A DNA stretch of 64,000 nt from Callorhinus ursinus (lineage: Eukaryota > Chordata > Mammalia > Carnivora > Otariidae), in assembly GCF_003265705.1 (NCBI RefSeq), contig NW_020312827.1, positions 21,209,270-21,273,269 on the forward strand, given 5' to 3'. Of the stretch, positions 12,040 through 22,296 are shown one piece after another. Positions within the stretch are counted from its first letter, which is position 1. Every line of letters begins with the position of its first letter. The position numbers and the translations under genes were made by a program. A model generated the notes under the pieces. That model saw only the letters and a program-made list of their open reading frames with translations, had not been told where the DNA came from and searched no databases.

Positions 12040-13018
12040 CATAAAGTTTTCATTCATTTTAATTATAGCTATACTATAATTGGTTTTCCAGTTTTCATTC
12101 ATAAACATTTAGGTTCCTTCCAGTTTCTTGCTTTTAAAGCAATTTTTGTACTGTGTATCCTTGCATATATATCCTTGTACACATCTGAGATAATTTCTTC
12201 AAGATCGATACCTAGGAGTGGAGTTCTTGGATCAAAGCCAAGCTGTAGGTAAAATCCAAATTATTATCAAATTGCTGTCCAAAGTGGTTGGTATATATTT
12301 CCATCATTCTCTTGATTTATATTTTTATACAATAATGGCATTTGCAGACTTTTTACTCCCAGGAAATCAGATGGCTGGATAATGATAGCTGACATTGCTT
12401 TACCTTGTATTTTACTGATTACCAGTGAAACCACATTTTCATGTGTAAGGGCCATTTTTCTTTCTTTTGCCCATTTTAAAAAATTATATCTTTTGTGTTT
12501 ATATAACATTGGGACACACACAGTATTTAATTTTGATTATGGCTTCAATTATTTAATAGAAGATTTTTTGTTTTTTTTTAATTTTGCTCTGAGTTCATAA
12601 TGATAATCTTCTATATTTTCTAATAGCAATTTAAAATTTTTGCTTCTCACATTATTATATTTATTTCTTCAAAAATATACATTTATATGTTGTGAAGTAA
12701 ATTGCCGAATTTTCCATTTTGATGATCTTTAAACGTTACTTTTGTAAATATTTCATGCATATTTAAAATATATGCACATATTATTTCTGTAGTATTAAGG
12801 ATTTTGTATATGTAATAGATTTAACTTACTAATTTTGTTAGAATATTTTCTATTTTTTATTTGCTCCATCTATTTATTTATGATAGAGGTATGTTAAAGC
12901 AGTCAATAAATTTGTGGATGGGTGTGTTTCTTAGGGCATTTTTAACAATTTTGCTTTTAATATTTTGTCTTTTTGTTGCTACGTGCATATAAGGTCATTA
13001 ATGTATCTTCTTTGTGGC

Positions 13019-13042
13019 GTGTGTGTGTGTGTGTGTGTGTGT
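13019..13042. repeat. (GT)12 microsatellite at a SINE tail
   Basis: About 12 GT units between the left target duplication (TGTGGC, 13013-13018) and the T-tract of the adjacent minus-strand SINE. It therefore lies within the SINE's own A-rich tail. Confidence 0.9.
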
Positions 13043-13266
13043 ATTTTTTTTTTTTTGAGAGAGGGAAAGAAAGAGAAGGAAAGAGAGTGTGCGAGTTGGG
13101 GGGGCGGGGGGTAGGGGCAGAGGGACAGGGAGTGAGAGAGAATCTTAAGCAGGCTCCATGCCCAGCGCACAGTCCAACCCAGGGCTCCGTCTCACCACCC
13201 TGAGATCACGACCTGAGCAGAAATCAAGAGTCGGACAGTTAACTGACTGAGCCACCCAGGCACCCC
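13043..13266 (-). mobile_element. SINEC, older variant
   Basis: On the + strand: T-tract, GA-rich region, 'CACCACCCTGAGATCACGAC', then 'ACTGACTGAGCCACCCAGGC'. The right target duplicate TGTGGC lies at 13267-13272. The head 'AAATCAAGAGTCGGAC' variant marks an older subfamily than the 'AAGGCAGACGC' variant found elsewhere in the window. Confidence 0.9.
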
Positions 13267-13334
13267 TGTGGCTTATACTTTTTAAAAAATGTTATCTCTT
13301 TTTCCATGTAAAAGTTCAGTACAATTTGGTTTTG

Positions 13335-13538
13335 TTTTTTAAAGATTTGTTTATTTCAGAGAGAGGGAGAGAGAGCAAGCGCGAGTAGTGGGGGGAGGGA
13401 GAGGGAGAGAGAGAATCCCAAGCAGATTCCCACTGAGGGCAGAGCCCAACACAGGGCTCAATCCCAGGACCCTGAGATCATGACCTGAGCTGAAACCAAG
13501 AATCGGGCGATTAACCAACTGAGCCACCTAGGCACCCC
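13335..13538 (-). mobile_element. SINEC, older variant
   Basis: A minus-strand SINE inside the old L1. Target duplications are CAGTACAATTTGGTTTTG (13317-13334) and CAGTACAATTTAGTTTG (13539-13555). Head and B-box-like region (CTCAATCCCAGGACC) are recognisable. Confidence 0.93.
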
Positions 13539-13837
13539 CAGTACAATTTAGTTTGATATAAAAATGCCACAGTGGCTTTTTTGTGGTTCATTGTTGTCTG
13601 CCATATTTTTTCTTACCAATTTAATTTCACGCCTCTGTGTTGCCTTAGGTGAGATTTTTATAAGCAGCAGTTTTTGTTTTTAAATATATCTTTAATAGGT
13701 ATGTTGATTCCATCTGTATGTATTGTGATTAATGATATATTGGGACTTCTGCCCTTTTTGGGTGTGATGTTTGTTTATTATTCTTTACTTTTATTTCTTT
13801 TGTTTTTGACCTGATTTAACTGCTGATATTTTCTTTT

Positions 13838-14600
13838 TTTATTATTATTTTTTTAATTTAATTTAATTTTATTTTATTTTATTATGTTATGTTAGTCACC
13901 ATACAGTACATCATTAGTCTTTGATGTGGTGATCCACGGTCCTTTGTTTGCGTATAACACCCAATGCTGCATGCAGTATGTGCCCTCCTTAATACCCATC
14001 ACCAGGCTAATCCATCCCCCCACCCCCTCCCCTCTAAAACCGTGTTTGTTTCTCAGAGTCCATAGTGTCTCAAGTTCATCTTTTCCTCCGATTTCCCCCC
14101 TTCATTTTTCCCTTCCTTCTCCTAATGTCCTCCCTGCTATTCCTTATGTTCCACAAATAAGTGAAACAATACAATAATTGACTTTCTCCGCTTGACTTAT
14201 TTCACTTAGCATAATCTCCTCCAGTCCCATCCATGTTGATGTAAAAGTTGGGTATTCATCCTTTCTGATGGCTGAGTAGTATTCCATTGTATATACGGAC
14301 CACGTCTTCTTCATCCATTCATCTGTTGAAGGGCATCTCGGCTTTTTCCACAGTTTAGCTATTGCGGACATTGCTGCTATGAACGTTGGGGTGCAGATGG
14401 CCCTTCTTTTCACTACATCTGTGTTTTGGGGTAAATACCCAGGAGTGCAATTTCTGGGTCATAGGGTATCTCTATTTTTAATTTTTTGAGGAACCTCGAC
14501 AGTGTTTTCCAAAGTGGCTGTACCAACTTGCATTCCCACCAACAGTGTAAGAGGGTTCCCCTTTCTCCACAACCTCTCCAACATTTTCTATATTTACCTT
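13838..14600 (-). mobile_element. Younger carnivore L1, 3' UTR and ORF2 end, 5'-truncated
   Basis: The + strand starts with an A-tail read as T-rich sequence, then the L1 3' UTR ('CACCATACAGTACATCAT', 'GTATAACACCCAATGCTGC'), then the antisense ORF2 C-terminus. A minus-strand open frame at 14144-14413 (89 codons) carries the ORF2p signature MEYYSAIRKDE with WMGLEEIMLSE after it. The open frame is short, so the copy is dead. It interrupts the older L1. Confidence 0.88.
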
Positions 14601-15786
14601 TTCCCCTCTTTGATGCCTTAGAAGGTATAAATTTTATTCCAGTTTTATCTTTGAAGAAGAATCACACAAAAGGGTTGTTTTTTTTTTTTAGGACTCAGTA
14701 GTTAATTCTAATTCTTTTTCAGTTTTAAGCTACATCTATTTCTGTATCACTTTTCCCTTATTTTCTTTTTCTATGTGCTGAAATAAATATTTTATTCTTT
14801 TTTCTCTTTTTAGTAAGAATTTTAGTCTGTGTATATCAGGAAATGTCTTTATTTTGCCTTTCTGTTATACTTTAGAACAGCAAAAGCATATTTCCTTCTC
14901 ATGTTACATGTTCACTATAGGTCAGTGGCTGGTGTCGACTCATTTTGGGAATCAGGCTAGAGCAGCCCTCGTTTGGAATCTGTCATTTTTGTAGCAAGGA
15001 GGAAAGACCCAGGCAGTTCCAAATTATGTTTCTTGCAGTTTTACACAGATGGGCACATGTCAGTTCCCCTCCCATTGCATTGCCCAAAGTAAATCTTATG
15101 GCCTTGTGTCAATGGGGTGAGGGTGTATAATTCTTTTATGAGAAAGGACAATATATAATATGGATCAATTATTAAAAACTCAGTTGAATACAGAATTCTA
15201 ATTTAATTTTTCCCTTAATTCTTTTAAATATTACACCATTTTCCCTTGGGGTTATTGTTGTCAAAGAGAAATCTGCTATCAGTCTAGTTGTCTTCTTTTT
15301 TCTTCTTCACATCATTTTTCTCTTCTTTGTCACCTTTCAGATTGTCACTTTTTGTTAATGTTTCATGATTTTACTGTGATAAACCCACCTTGTATTTCTG
15401 AGAACTCACATGTTCCTTCACTTCTTAAGATTGTCAGCCAGTATTTTTTTTCACGTTATATTCTTCCTCGGGAATGCCTAGTAACCAATCACTGGAACCT
15501 CTCAATCCTTCATGAGACATAATTGCTCTTTCATATTATTTTTAACTATCTCTTGTCTGCATTCTTGTCTCTGCTGTATTCTGAATGAATTCCCCAGCAG
15601 TTTTCATTTTCCAGCTCTCTAATTTACTTTGTATGGTCCAGAATTTATCACATGTAATTAATTTTTATTTGAATCACTATGTGTTCATTTCTTAATATTT
15701 CACTTTGGTAATTCTTTATATCCAAAAATTCTTGTTTCATTTCTGCTTCATTATGTTTCATAATCTCTTGTTCTTTATTTTTCTTT

Positions 15787-15982
15787 TTAAAGATTTTATT
15801 TATTTATTTGACAGAGAGAGACACAGCGAGAGAGGGAATACAAGCAGGGGGAGTGGGAGACGGAGAAGCAGGCTTCCCGCTGAGCACGAGCCAGATGCAG
15901 GGTTTGATCCCAGGACCCCAGGACCATGACCACAACCTGAGCCGAAGGCAGACGCTTAATGACCAAGCCACCCAGGCACCCC
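15787..15982 (-). mobile_element. SINEC, full length
   Basis: A minus-strand SINE with the 'AAGGCAGACGCTTAATGAC' head variant. Target duplications TCTCTTGTTCTTTA (15764-15777) and TCTCTTGTTCTTTT (15983-15996) match over 13 bases. Confidence 0.95.
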
Positions 15983-16052
15983 TCTCTTGTTCTTTTAAAA
16001 GGGGTTTCAGTGCTTTTTATTCCTTCAGGAAAACTGGTATAGTTAAATTCAT

Positions 16053-16279
16053 AGGTTTTGGAGGCAGCCTGCTTGAGTCTGAATTCCAGCTCTTCACATA
16101 ACAGCTGTGTTTCTTTAGGCAAGTTACTTAACGAGACTATCCCTCAATTTCCCCATCAGTAGAATCAGAATAATATATATTATAAGTTATTTTGAGGGTT
16201 TATGGAATTGAAGGGTTACTTTATGTAAGATGTTTAGAACAATGCCTAGCATGTAGTAAGTTTTCAATTACTGTTAGCT
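16053..16279 (+). repeat. MIR SINE relic
   Basis: A sense MIR: 'GGCAAGTTACTTAACGAGAC', 'CCTCAATTTCCCCATCAGTA', 'AACAATGCCTAGCATGTAGT' occur in the expected order. It is a fairly complete old copy. Confidence 0.85.
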
Positions 16280-16560
16280 CATGATCGGTAGTGACATCAT
16301 CATCCACTAACCACCATCATAATAAACTTCATCATCAGCATCATTTTCATGATGAGTATCATTAGTTCTTTGAGTATGATAAATGTTACTTTAAAGTCTT
16401 TGTCATGATGCACTATAAAATTCATTTTATCTGAAAGAAATTCATATTCTGAGTGTTGATTTTGTTAGCCAGCTTTATAGATTTTTTTCAAGTGTTTTAG
16501 AATTTGGGTTTGAAAACGCATGTTGATTGGTTAATTATCATTACTGTTGTCTCCCCTCCT

Positions 16561-17267
16561 CTAGAATCCCCACTCCCTAACAGTTTTATAGTTACCCCTA
16601 TCCCACATTCCAAAATCCTCTCTATAATTGATTCTGAGTTCTTGCGCTAGGAACATGTGGGCTGAATCTACACCCGATTATTGAGCCTCTCAGCCACTCC
16701 ATTGTTCCCATTTGCAAGGTGTGTCTGTGTCTTTGCTTCAGTAGCTATGACAGCCTCAGGCAGCATTTTTTCATTAGCTTCCTTTCTAGTGTCTGTAGCC
16801 CCAACCCCAAACTTTAGGCGTCAAGCAGAGATCCTGGGCCCATTCCTTGAATGACCACTTTGGGTCACCCTTATCCTTAGGAGCTGAACTCCCCATCTAC
16901 CACCTGCTTTCTTGATCTGTAGCCAAGCAGGTGTGTGGCTTCAGCCATGTTCATCATTGACCTGTGAGGCCTCATGTTCATGGAGATAGTTGCCTTCTTT
17001 TGGGTCCTGGAAATGGCTTACTGATTTCTTGTTTTAATCTGTTACTCAGTATTGGTGTGTTTTTGGAGCAAAGGGGTGCAGAACTTACTGTGTCATTCTG
17101 ATTGGAAACTTTTTAATGCCTACTTTTATCTATATTATTCTCTTCTATCGTTTGTGAAATTAACTTTATGATTAGTCAGTTGTTACTTCCTGTTTCTCTA
17201 CCCTACTTTAATTCTCTTGGGACTCATACTATATTGCATTTATATGTTTATTTGGATATTTTTATTC
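16561..17267. other. Unassigned sequence
   Basis: No gene recognised. It is slightly richer in C and G than its surroundings and may be the 5' continuation of the old antisense L1, but I cannot show this. Confidence 0.3.
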
Positions 17268-17395
17268 TTCCCCCTAGAACATATGTTCCATGAGCATAGT
17301 ACTTTGTTTTGTTCCCTACTGTATTTCTATGCTCTTAAGAAATTCCCATTACTTATGTAGTAGGTACTTAAACATTTGTAGAATCAATGAGTAAA
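17268..17395 (+). repeat. L2 3' end relic
   Basis: The pattern of the LINE-2 3' end: 'CCTAGAACATATGTTCCATG', then 'GTAGTAGGTACTTAAACATT' ahead of a degraded GAATGA-type end. Old and diverged. Confidence 0.6.
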
Positions 17396-17657
17396 AGTTG
17401 GTGTTTTTTCTTGAAATGTTTCATCATTAATGGATTTCGGTTTAATGTGTATTGGAACTCTGTTGGATTTCTCAGAGAATAGTGATTCTGATTGGGAGAG
17501 AGAAAGATCCTATTACCAGAGGATTATGAATGTTGATGATTTCCTGGAGATTAAGTCTTTCCTGCTTCCTGAGGGACATAAATTACCAAGACCTGTCTTA
17601 ATGATCCTGCCCCACAATCAAATCTGTGAGACTCATGTCAGAAATAAATTGTGATGG

Positions 17658-17663
<6 letters not shown>

Positions 17664-17708
<45 letters not shown>
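17664..17708. repeat. (GT)n microsatellite
   Basis: A pure GT/TG tract of roughly 22 units at the edge of the antisense L1, where TA/TG runs are common. Confidence 0.95.
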
Positions 17709-17711
<3 letters not shown>

Positions 17712-18800
17712 CCATTGATGGACACTTAGGTTGTTTCCATATCTTAGCTATTGTAAATAGTGGTGCAGTGAACATGGGGGTGCATATCTTTTTGAATTAG
17801 TGTTTTTATTTACTTTAGACAAATACCCACAAGTGGATTTGCTGGATCATATGATAGTTCTATTTCTAATTTTTTGAGGAACCCACACAGTGTTTTCCAT
17901 AGTGGAAAACCCAATTTACATTCCCACCAACAGGGCACAAATGTTCCCTTTTTTCTGCATCCTGGCCAACACTTGTTATTTCTTATCTTTTTGATAGTAA
18001 CCAGTCTGACAGGTGTGAAGTGATATCTCATTGTGGTTTTGATTTGCATGTCCCTAATGACTAATGATGTTGAGCATCTTTTCATGTATCTGTTGGCCAT
18101 CTGTATATCCTCTTTGGAAAAATGTCTATTCAGATCTGCCCATTTTTTTTTAAGATTTTATTTATTTATTTGAGAGAGAGAGAATGAGAGATAGAGAGCA
18201 CGAGAGGGAAGAGGGTCAGAGGGAGAAGCAGACTCCCTGCCGAGCAGGAAGCCCGATGTGGGACTCGATCCTGGGACTCCAGGATCATGACCTGAGCCGA
18301 AGGTAGTCGCTTAACCAACTGAGCCACCCAGGCGCCCATTCTGCCCATTTTTTAATTGAGTTGGTTCTTTTTTTTTTTTTTTTTTTTGGCTATTGAGTTA
18401 TATGAGTTCATTATGTATTTTGAATAGTAGTTCCTTATCAGATACATAATTTGCAGATATTTTCTCCCATTCAGTAGGTTGCCTTTTCATTTTGTTGTGC
18501 AAAGCTTTTTAGTTTAATGTAGTCCCCCTTGTTTATTTTTGCTTTTGTTGCTTTTGCTTTTGGTGTCAGACTCAAAAAATTATTGCCAAAATCAATTTCA
18601 AGGAGCTTACCCCCAATGTTTCCTTTGTCATAAATTAATTGGCCATATATGTGTGGGTTTATTTCTGAGCGTTCTATTGATCTATGTGCCATTTTCATGC
18701 CAGTACCATATAGTTTTAATTACTATAATTTTATAATAGAGTCTAAAAGCAGGGAGCTTGATACTTCCAGCTTTCTTTTCCTTCCTTTCTGAGAATTGCT
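17709..18800 (-). mobile_element. Antisense L1 ORF2 fragment, split by a SINE
   Basis: Clear antisense ORF2. A minus-strand frame at 17810-18100 carries the ORF2p C-terminal signatures [12 protein letters not shown] and [14 protein letters not shown] second at 18471-18698 carries INPHIYGQLIYDKG and KLKSFAQQNEKATY. A SINE sits at 18150-18337. By comparison with the normal L1 order, an internal deletion joins two distant ORF2 parts near 18620. The copy is dead. Confidence 0.9.
18150..18337 (-). mobile_element. SINEC inserted in L1
   Basis: A minus-strand SINE of the 'GACTCCAGGATCATGACC' type with a GCGCCC head end. Target duplications TCTGCCCATTTTTT (from 18135) and TCTGCCCATTTTTT (from 18340) are parts of the L1 ORF2 sequence. 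Confidence 0.95.
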
Positions 18801-19455
18801 ATTTATCTGTTTAAGATGATTACTTAGCGTTTTCTCCTTGGGGCACATATCACTCCCCTCTGCTGCTCATTATAAGCGAACTTGATTTGAATCAGTTTAA
18901 TGGAGTTGTAAAATTAACTAACCTGGTGGTCCTCTCTTGATTCTGCAGTAAATTTTACTCTGATGTTGGAAAAGCCCTGGAATTGCTCCTACCTCAAAGG
19001 CGATTTTTCTCCTGTTCTTCTCTGGATAATAATATTTCCTCCTCTCTTCTTTCTCTGGTATTCCATTTCCATCTACTTTAAAATGTTGCAATAATTTCTC
19101 ATGTTCTAGTCAGTCTGTGGCATACTTTCTTCTTTTAGTACTGGCATAGCTGTTTTTTTTTTAAATTTAATTCCATAACTACCATTTTATGATTTGGGGC
19201 CTAGAATGGAGAAATGTGCATTTTCTCAGCTATTGATTCAATTTTCATACTTTTTTTTTATTTGTTTAAGAAAAGTATCTTTCTATATCTAGTATAAGTT
19301 ACCTGCATTTGTTAATTTTTTCTGAGGAGAAATTAGGGAACAAAGAATAATCATTTAGACAGTGATTCTGGTTATTAGGAAGACAGGAATTCCTTATACC
19401 CTATCATATTTTCTTCAGGTTTAAACTGTGGATTATCTCCTTTTTATGGAGAACC
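18801..19455. other. Unique-looking sequence
   Basis: No gene or family recognised. Confidence 0.35.
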
Positions 19456-19468
19456 TTGAAACTTTTTT

Positions 19469-19652
19469 TAAAAAGATCTTATTTATTTGAGAGAGAAGAG
19501 AGGTGGGGAGGAGCAAAGGGGAAGGGAGAGGGAGGAGGGGAAAGCATCTCAAGCAGACTCCCCACTGAGCGTGGAGCTCAACTTGGAACTCAATCTCAGG
19601 ACCCTGAGATCATGACCTGAGCCAAACTGAGCCACCCAGGTGCCCCTGAAGT
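19469..19652 (-). mobile_element. SINEC with internal deletion
   Basis: A minus-strand SINE whose region between the B box and the A box has lost about 25 bases ('CCTGAGCCAAACTGAGCCACC'). Target duplications TTGAAACTTTTTT (19456-19468) and TTGAAACTTTT (19653-19663). It is the last SINEC for the next 13.7 kb. Confidence 0.92.
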
Positions 19653-19663
19653 TTGAAACTTTT

Positions 19664-20477
19664 GCTTTTCCACTTGCTACACACACATTAAGTTAATAGC
19701 ACGAGTTTGATTTTACCCCTGTCATAAGCCCATAGTACCTTACAATAAAGGGGTGAGAGGTCAAGCCCAGAGAATCTGTTTTATCTAAAGTACCCTCTTT
19801 TCCCCTTTCAGTCTCTGCCTTTTGCCTTTCTCTCAAGTTAATTAACTTCCATGTCTCCTGGCCATCACCAATTAATTAGATTTCCCTTTCCATTTCTTAG
19901 TCTTCTCTTGTTAGTTTTGACTATTGGTGCTACTAGGAAATGCTCATTTATTTGTTTTAAAATATGATATGGTTTCAGTGCTGTACCAAATACCCAGCTG
20001 ACATCCAACTAATTAAAGCAGACTGTCCCTGACCTACCTGCACACTGTAGGTATATTTCATTGACACTTGGAGTTGATTTTTTTTGTGTGCTATAATAGA
20101 CAATCCAATCTAAAATTGTAGATTCTTACACCGTTTCTCTGGTTTTGAGCCTTTATTGCTGGCAGAGTCATTAGCTCATTGGTTTCTACTTATTAGACTG
20201 CTTTAAGGTTCAGCTAAGTCACTGATTAATGAAATACACTGCAATCACACTGCAATCAGATCTCCATCACCTGTGCTCATGGAGGGAAAGTTGAAAATGC
20301 AGGTGATGTAATCATCTTTCCAGTCAATTCCAACATCTGAGAAGGGAAATTTGCCCTAGGAAACAATTTCTTAGCATCCAATTGGCTGACCAACTCTATG
20401 GTCGTGATTTTAGGCATGCCTAAATTGGCAGTTATGTTTTTTTCTTTCTAAAAATTATACTGACGTTAAAAGTTAAG
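19664..20477. other. Unique-looking sequence
   Basis: No gene or family recognised; start of the long SINE-free stretch. Confidence 0.35.
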
Positions 20478-20640
20478 AACCTCTCCTCCAAGTCAGATAG
20501 ACCTAGGTTTGAAATGCATCACTTCCACTTTGTGATGGGGGCAATGAATTTATTCTCTCGTGGCCTTAGTTTCCTCATTTGTAAAATGAAGATAAATAAT
20601 GCCTGTATCCAAGAGCTGTTGCAAGCAGTTGTTTAGCACG
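20478..20640 (+). repeat. MIR SINE relic
   Basis: A sense MIR: 'GGTTTGAAATGCATCACTTC', 'GGCCTTAGTTTCCTCATTTG', 'TAAAATGAAGATAAATAATG'. Confidence 0.85.
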
Positions 20641-21387
20641 TTGTCTGATGGGATCAATAATTAATGTAGTATTTTTACTGCCTCATTTCCTTATTCTGCT
20701 TTCTAACTTGTCATGTAGACAGCATCAGCATTACTGGCTACATCCCTCAGATAGCTCTTTCTCTACTTGCTCATTGTTTAAATTGACTAACTTGGTGAAT
20801 TTTCTGATACTCTTATTTTCCCAGAATCTTAGTTCAGTTATTTTGAGGCCCTGTGAAGGGTGATTTTGACCTGAACTCTTGTCTTTCCCTTCTGTTATGA
20901 GGCCTTGGGGCTATCCCCTCACCAGTTTTCCAGAACATCTAGACTGGAGGGCACCTCCAATTTCCAAATGTTAGGTATTATATAGTTGGCCGTCTGTATG
21001 TGAAACAGCCCATATTCTGGGTTGAACAGCTAATGAAAGGTGTTAAATAGGCCCTAGAAGTACACATTTTCCAAGAAAGGTGATGGGAAGATTAATTTAG
21101 TATCTTCTTGCTAGGGGCAGGTAGGTAGGGGTGATGGTTACATTGGTGGCTGCTTAGAATCTTGGATGTGTGAAGAGGTAGAGTGGATGAGGAGTGCAGG
21201 GTAGGGAGTTTCCAGGTACATTTTGCACTGTACCTACCTCTGAATACTGACATTACAGTTAATAAAGATCAACTTTGATACCAGGAATAGGGGTAGCTCA
21301 AGAATACAATGAGAAGTCAGTCCTGTCTGAGGCATCTATAATGTAATTGAGTGAGGCAGTTTCTTAGGTCTCTGGCTTTGGGCCTGA
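20641..21387. other. Unique-looking sequence
   Basis: No gene or family recognised. Confidence 0.35.
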
Positions 21388-21500
21388 GCCTCAGCCTCCT
21401 CTCTTATAAGGGGGCTGATGGAAATGATACCAACATCCTGGAGGTGGTGAGAGAATACAGTGAAATCATGTACATTGAGCACTGTGACGGTGCACAGCAG
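21388..21500 (+). repeat. Possible MIR relic
   Basis: 'GAGCCTCAGCCTCCTCTCTT' followed by a GATAC-type region and 'GAGCACTGTG' resembles a weak sense MIR core. The open frames around 21336-21651 overlap this and a GTT/GCT-rich tract and look accidental. Confidence 0.4.
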
Positions 21501-22127
21501 CACGAGGAGGGGCTCGGGAAGTGCTGGTGTTGTTGCTGCTGTTTTTATTGTGATTTTAGTTGTTATTGTTGTTGTCCTTGGAAGGTGGCTGGAGGAGAGC
21601 ATTTTATATCCTGACTGTCTGACAAATGGTGTAAACCAAAATGTCTTATAACCTGTATATGTTCACCAACTGAAATAAAAATTTTATTCTTGTGGTAGAT
21701 TATAATATTGTTGAAGATTTTTGCTATTGCTCCCTGGAAGAGGATTCTGTTGCCTGGCCCCATTGACATTAGCTCTGCCGTGTGACATTAGGCTCCATCC
21801 TATTGAAATCAGGAAAGGCCATTGCTAGTTTTGGCCAATAATGCGGGTGGAAGTGACATGAATTACTTTTAAATAGAAACTTTAAAAGCCAGATTGCAGT
21901 CTGCAGTCTCCCTTTTCTTCCCTTCTGTCCTGGGGCTGCCCCCTCCGCCTGGAGCATATAGTGAAGATAGCATGGAGCCCAACAAAAAATAATCTTTACT
22001 CACTCATAGTATTGAGTTTTTTGTTTTTGAAACAAAGCCTGATAATAGTGATAGAGTTCTCATATTTTGTATTTCAGATATGAGAGTGTCATGGTCAAGG
22101 ATGGTAACAAAGAGACATATAGAACTA
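21501..22127. other. Unassigned sequence, possible old repeat at 21770-21960
   Basis: The part at 21770-21960 ('TTGGCCAATAATGCGGGTGG' and 'AAGTGACATGAATTAC') resembles an old mammalian interspersed repeat, but I cannot name the family. The rest shows nothing. Confidence 0.3.
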
Positions 22128-22296
22128 TACTGTCCAGTACAGAGCCACTAGCCACATGAGGCGATGTAAAATTAAATAAATTTAAAATTTAGTTTCTTAA
22201 TTGCACTGGCCACATTTCCAGTGGCTAGTGGCTTCTGTATTGAACATATCTAGAGCATTTCTATCATCGCAGAAAGTTCTTTTGAACAATAGTGGA
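22128..22296. mobile_element. hAT-type MITE (MER3/MER58-like)
   Basis: The start 'ACTGTCCAGTACAGAGCCAC' with 'TAGCCACATGAGGCG', the central A/T-rich part, and 'ATCATCGCAGAAAGTTCTTT' at the other end are typical of a short non-autonomous hAT-Charlie element. No transposase is present. Confidence 0.75.

Larger units (their letters stand above)
12040..13837 (-). mobile_element. Old antisense L1, ORF2 part
   Basis: Antisense L1 ORF2 patterns appear in order on the + strand: the 3' ORF2 area ('GGAGTTCTTGGATCAAAGCC', 'TTGCTGTCCAAAGTGG'), then 'TTTTGCCCATTTT', and near 13650-13750 the ORF2 endonuclease start ('TTATAAGCAGCAG', 'GTATTGTGATTAATGATATA'). It is heavily decayed with internal loss. Two SINEs (13047-13265 and 13335-13538) are inserted. 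A younger L1 interrupts it at 13838, and its 5' part probably continues at 14600-16560. Confidence 0.6.
14601..16560 (-). mobile_element. Old antisense L1, 5' region (probable)
   Basis: The + strand has phrases typical of the antisense 5' part of old L1M elements: 'AAATGTCTTTATTTTGCC', 'AGAGAAATCTGCTATCAGTC', 'TTTCATGATTTTACTGTGA' and 'CCAAAAATTCTTGTTTCAT'. Order and strand fit the 5' continuation of the L1 at 12040-13837, on the far side of the younger insertion. A SINE (15787-15982) and a MIR (about 16053-16279) lie within the interval. The exact boundary is uncertain. Confidence 0.5.

Noticed and set aside
14144..14413. 89-codon minus-strand frame as a host gene
   Set aside because: The motif MEYYSAIRKDE identifies it as the C-terminus of L1 ORF2p in a dead element.
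17430..17654. 74-codon + strand frame with acidic ENSDSDWERER stretch
   Set aside because: No recognised family, no convincing splice pair, and short. Left as chance; a blastp search would settle it.
21336..21651. Overlapping frames rich in Cys, Val and Ile
   Set aside because: They are translations of a GTT/GCT-rich low-complexity tract beside a MIR-like segment.
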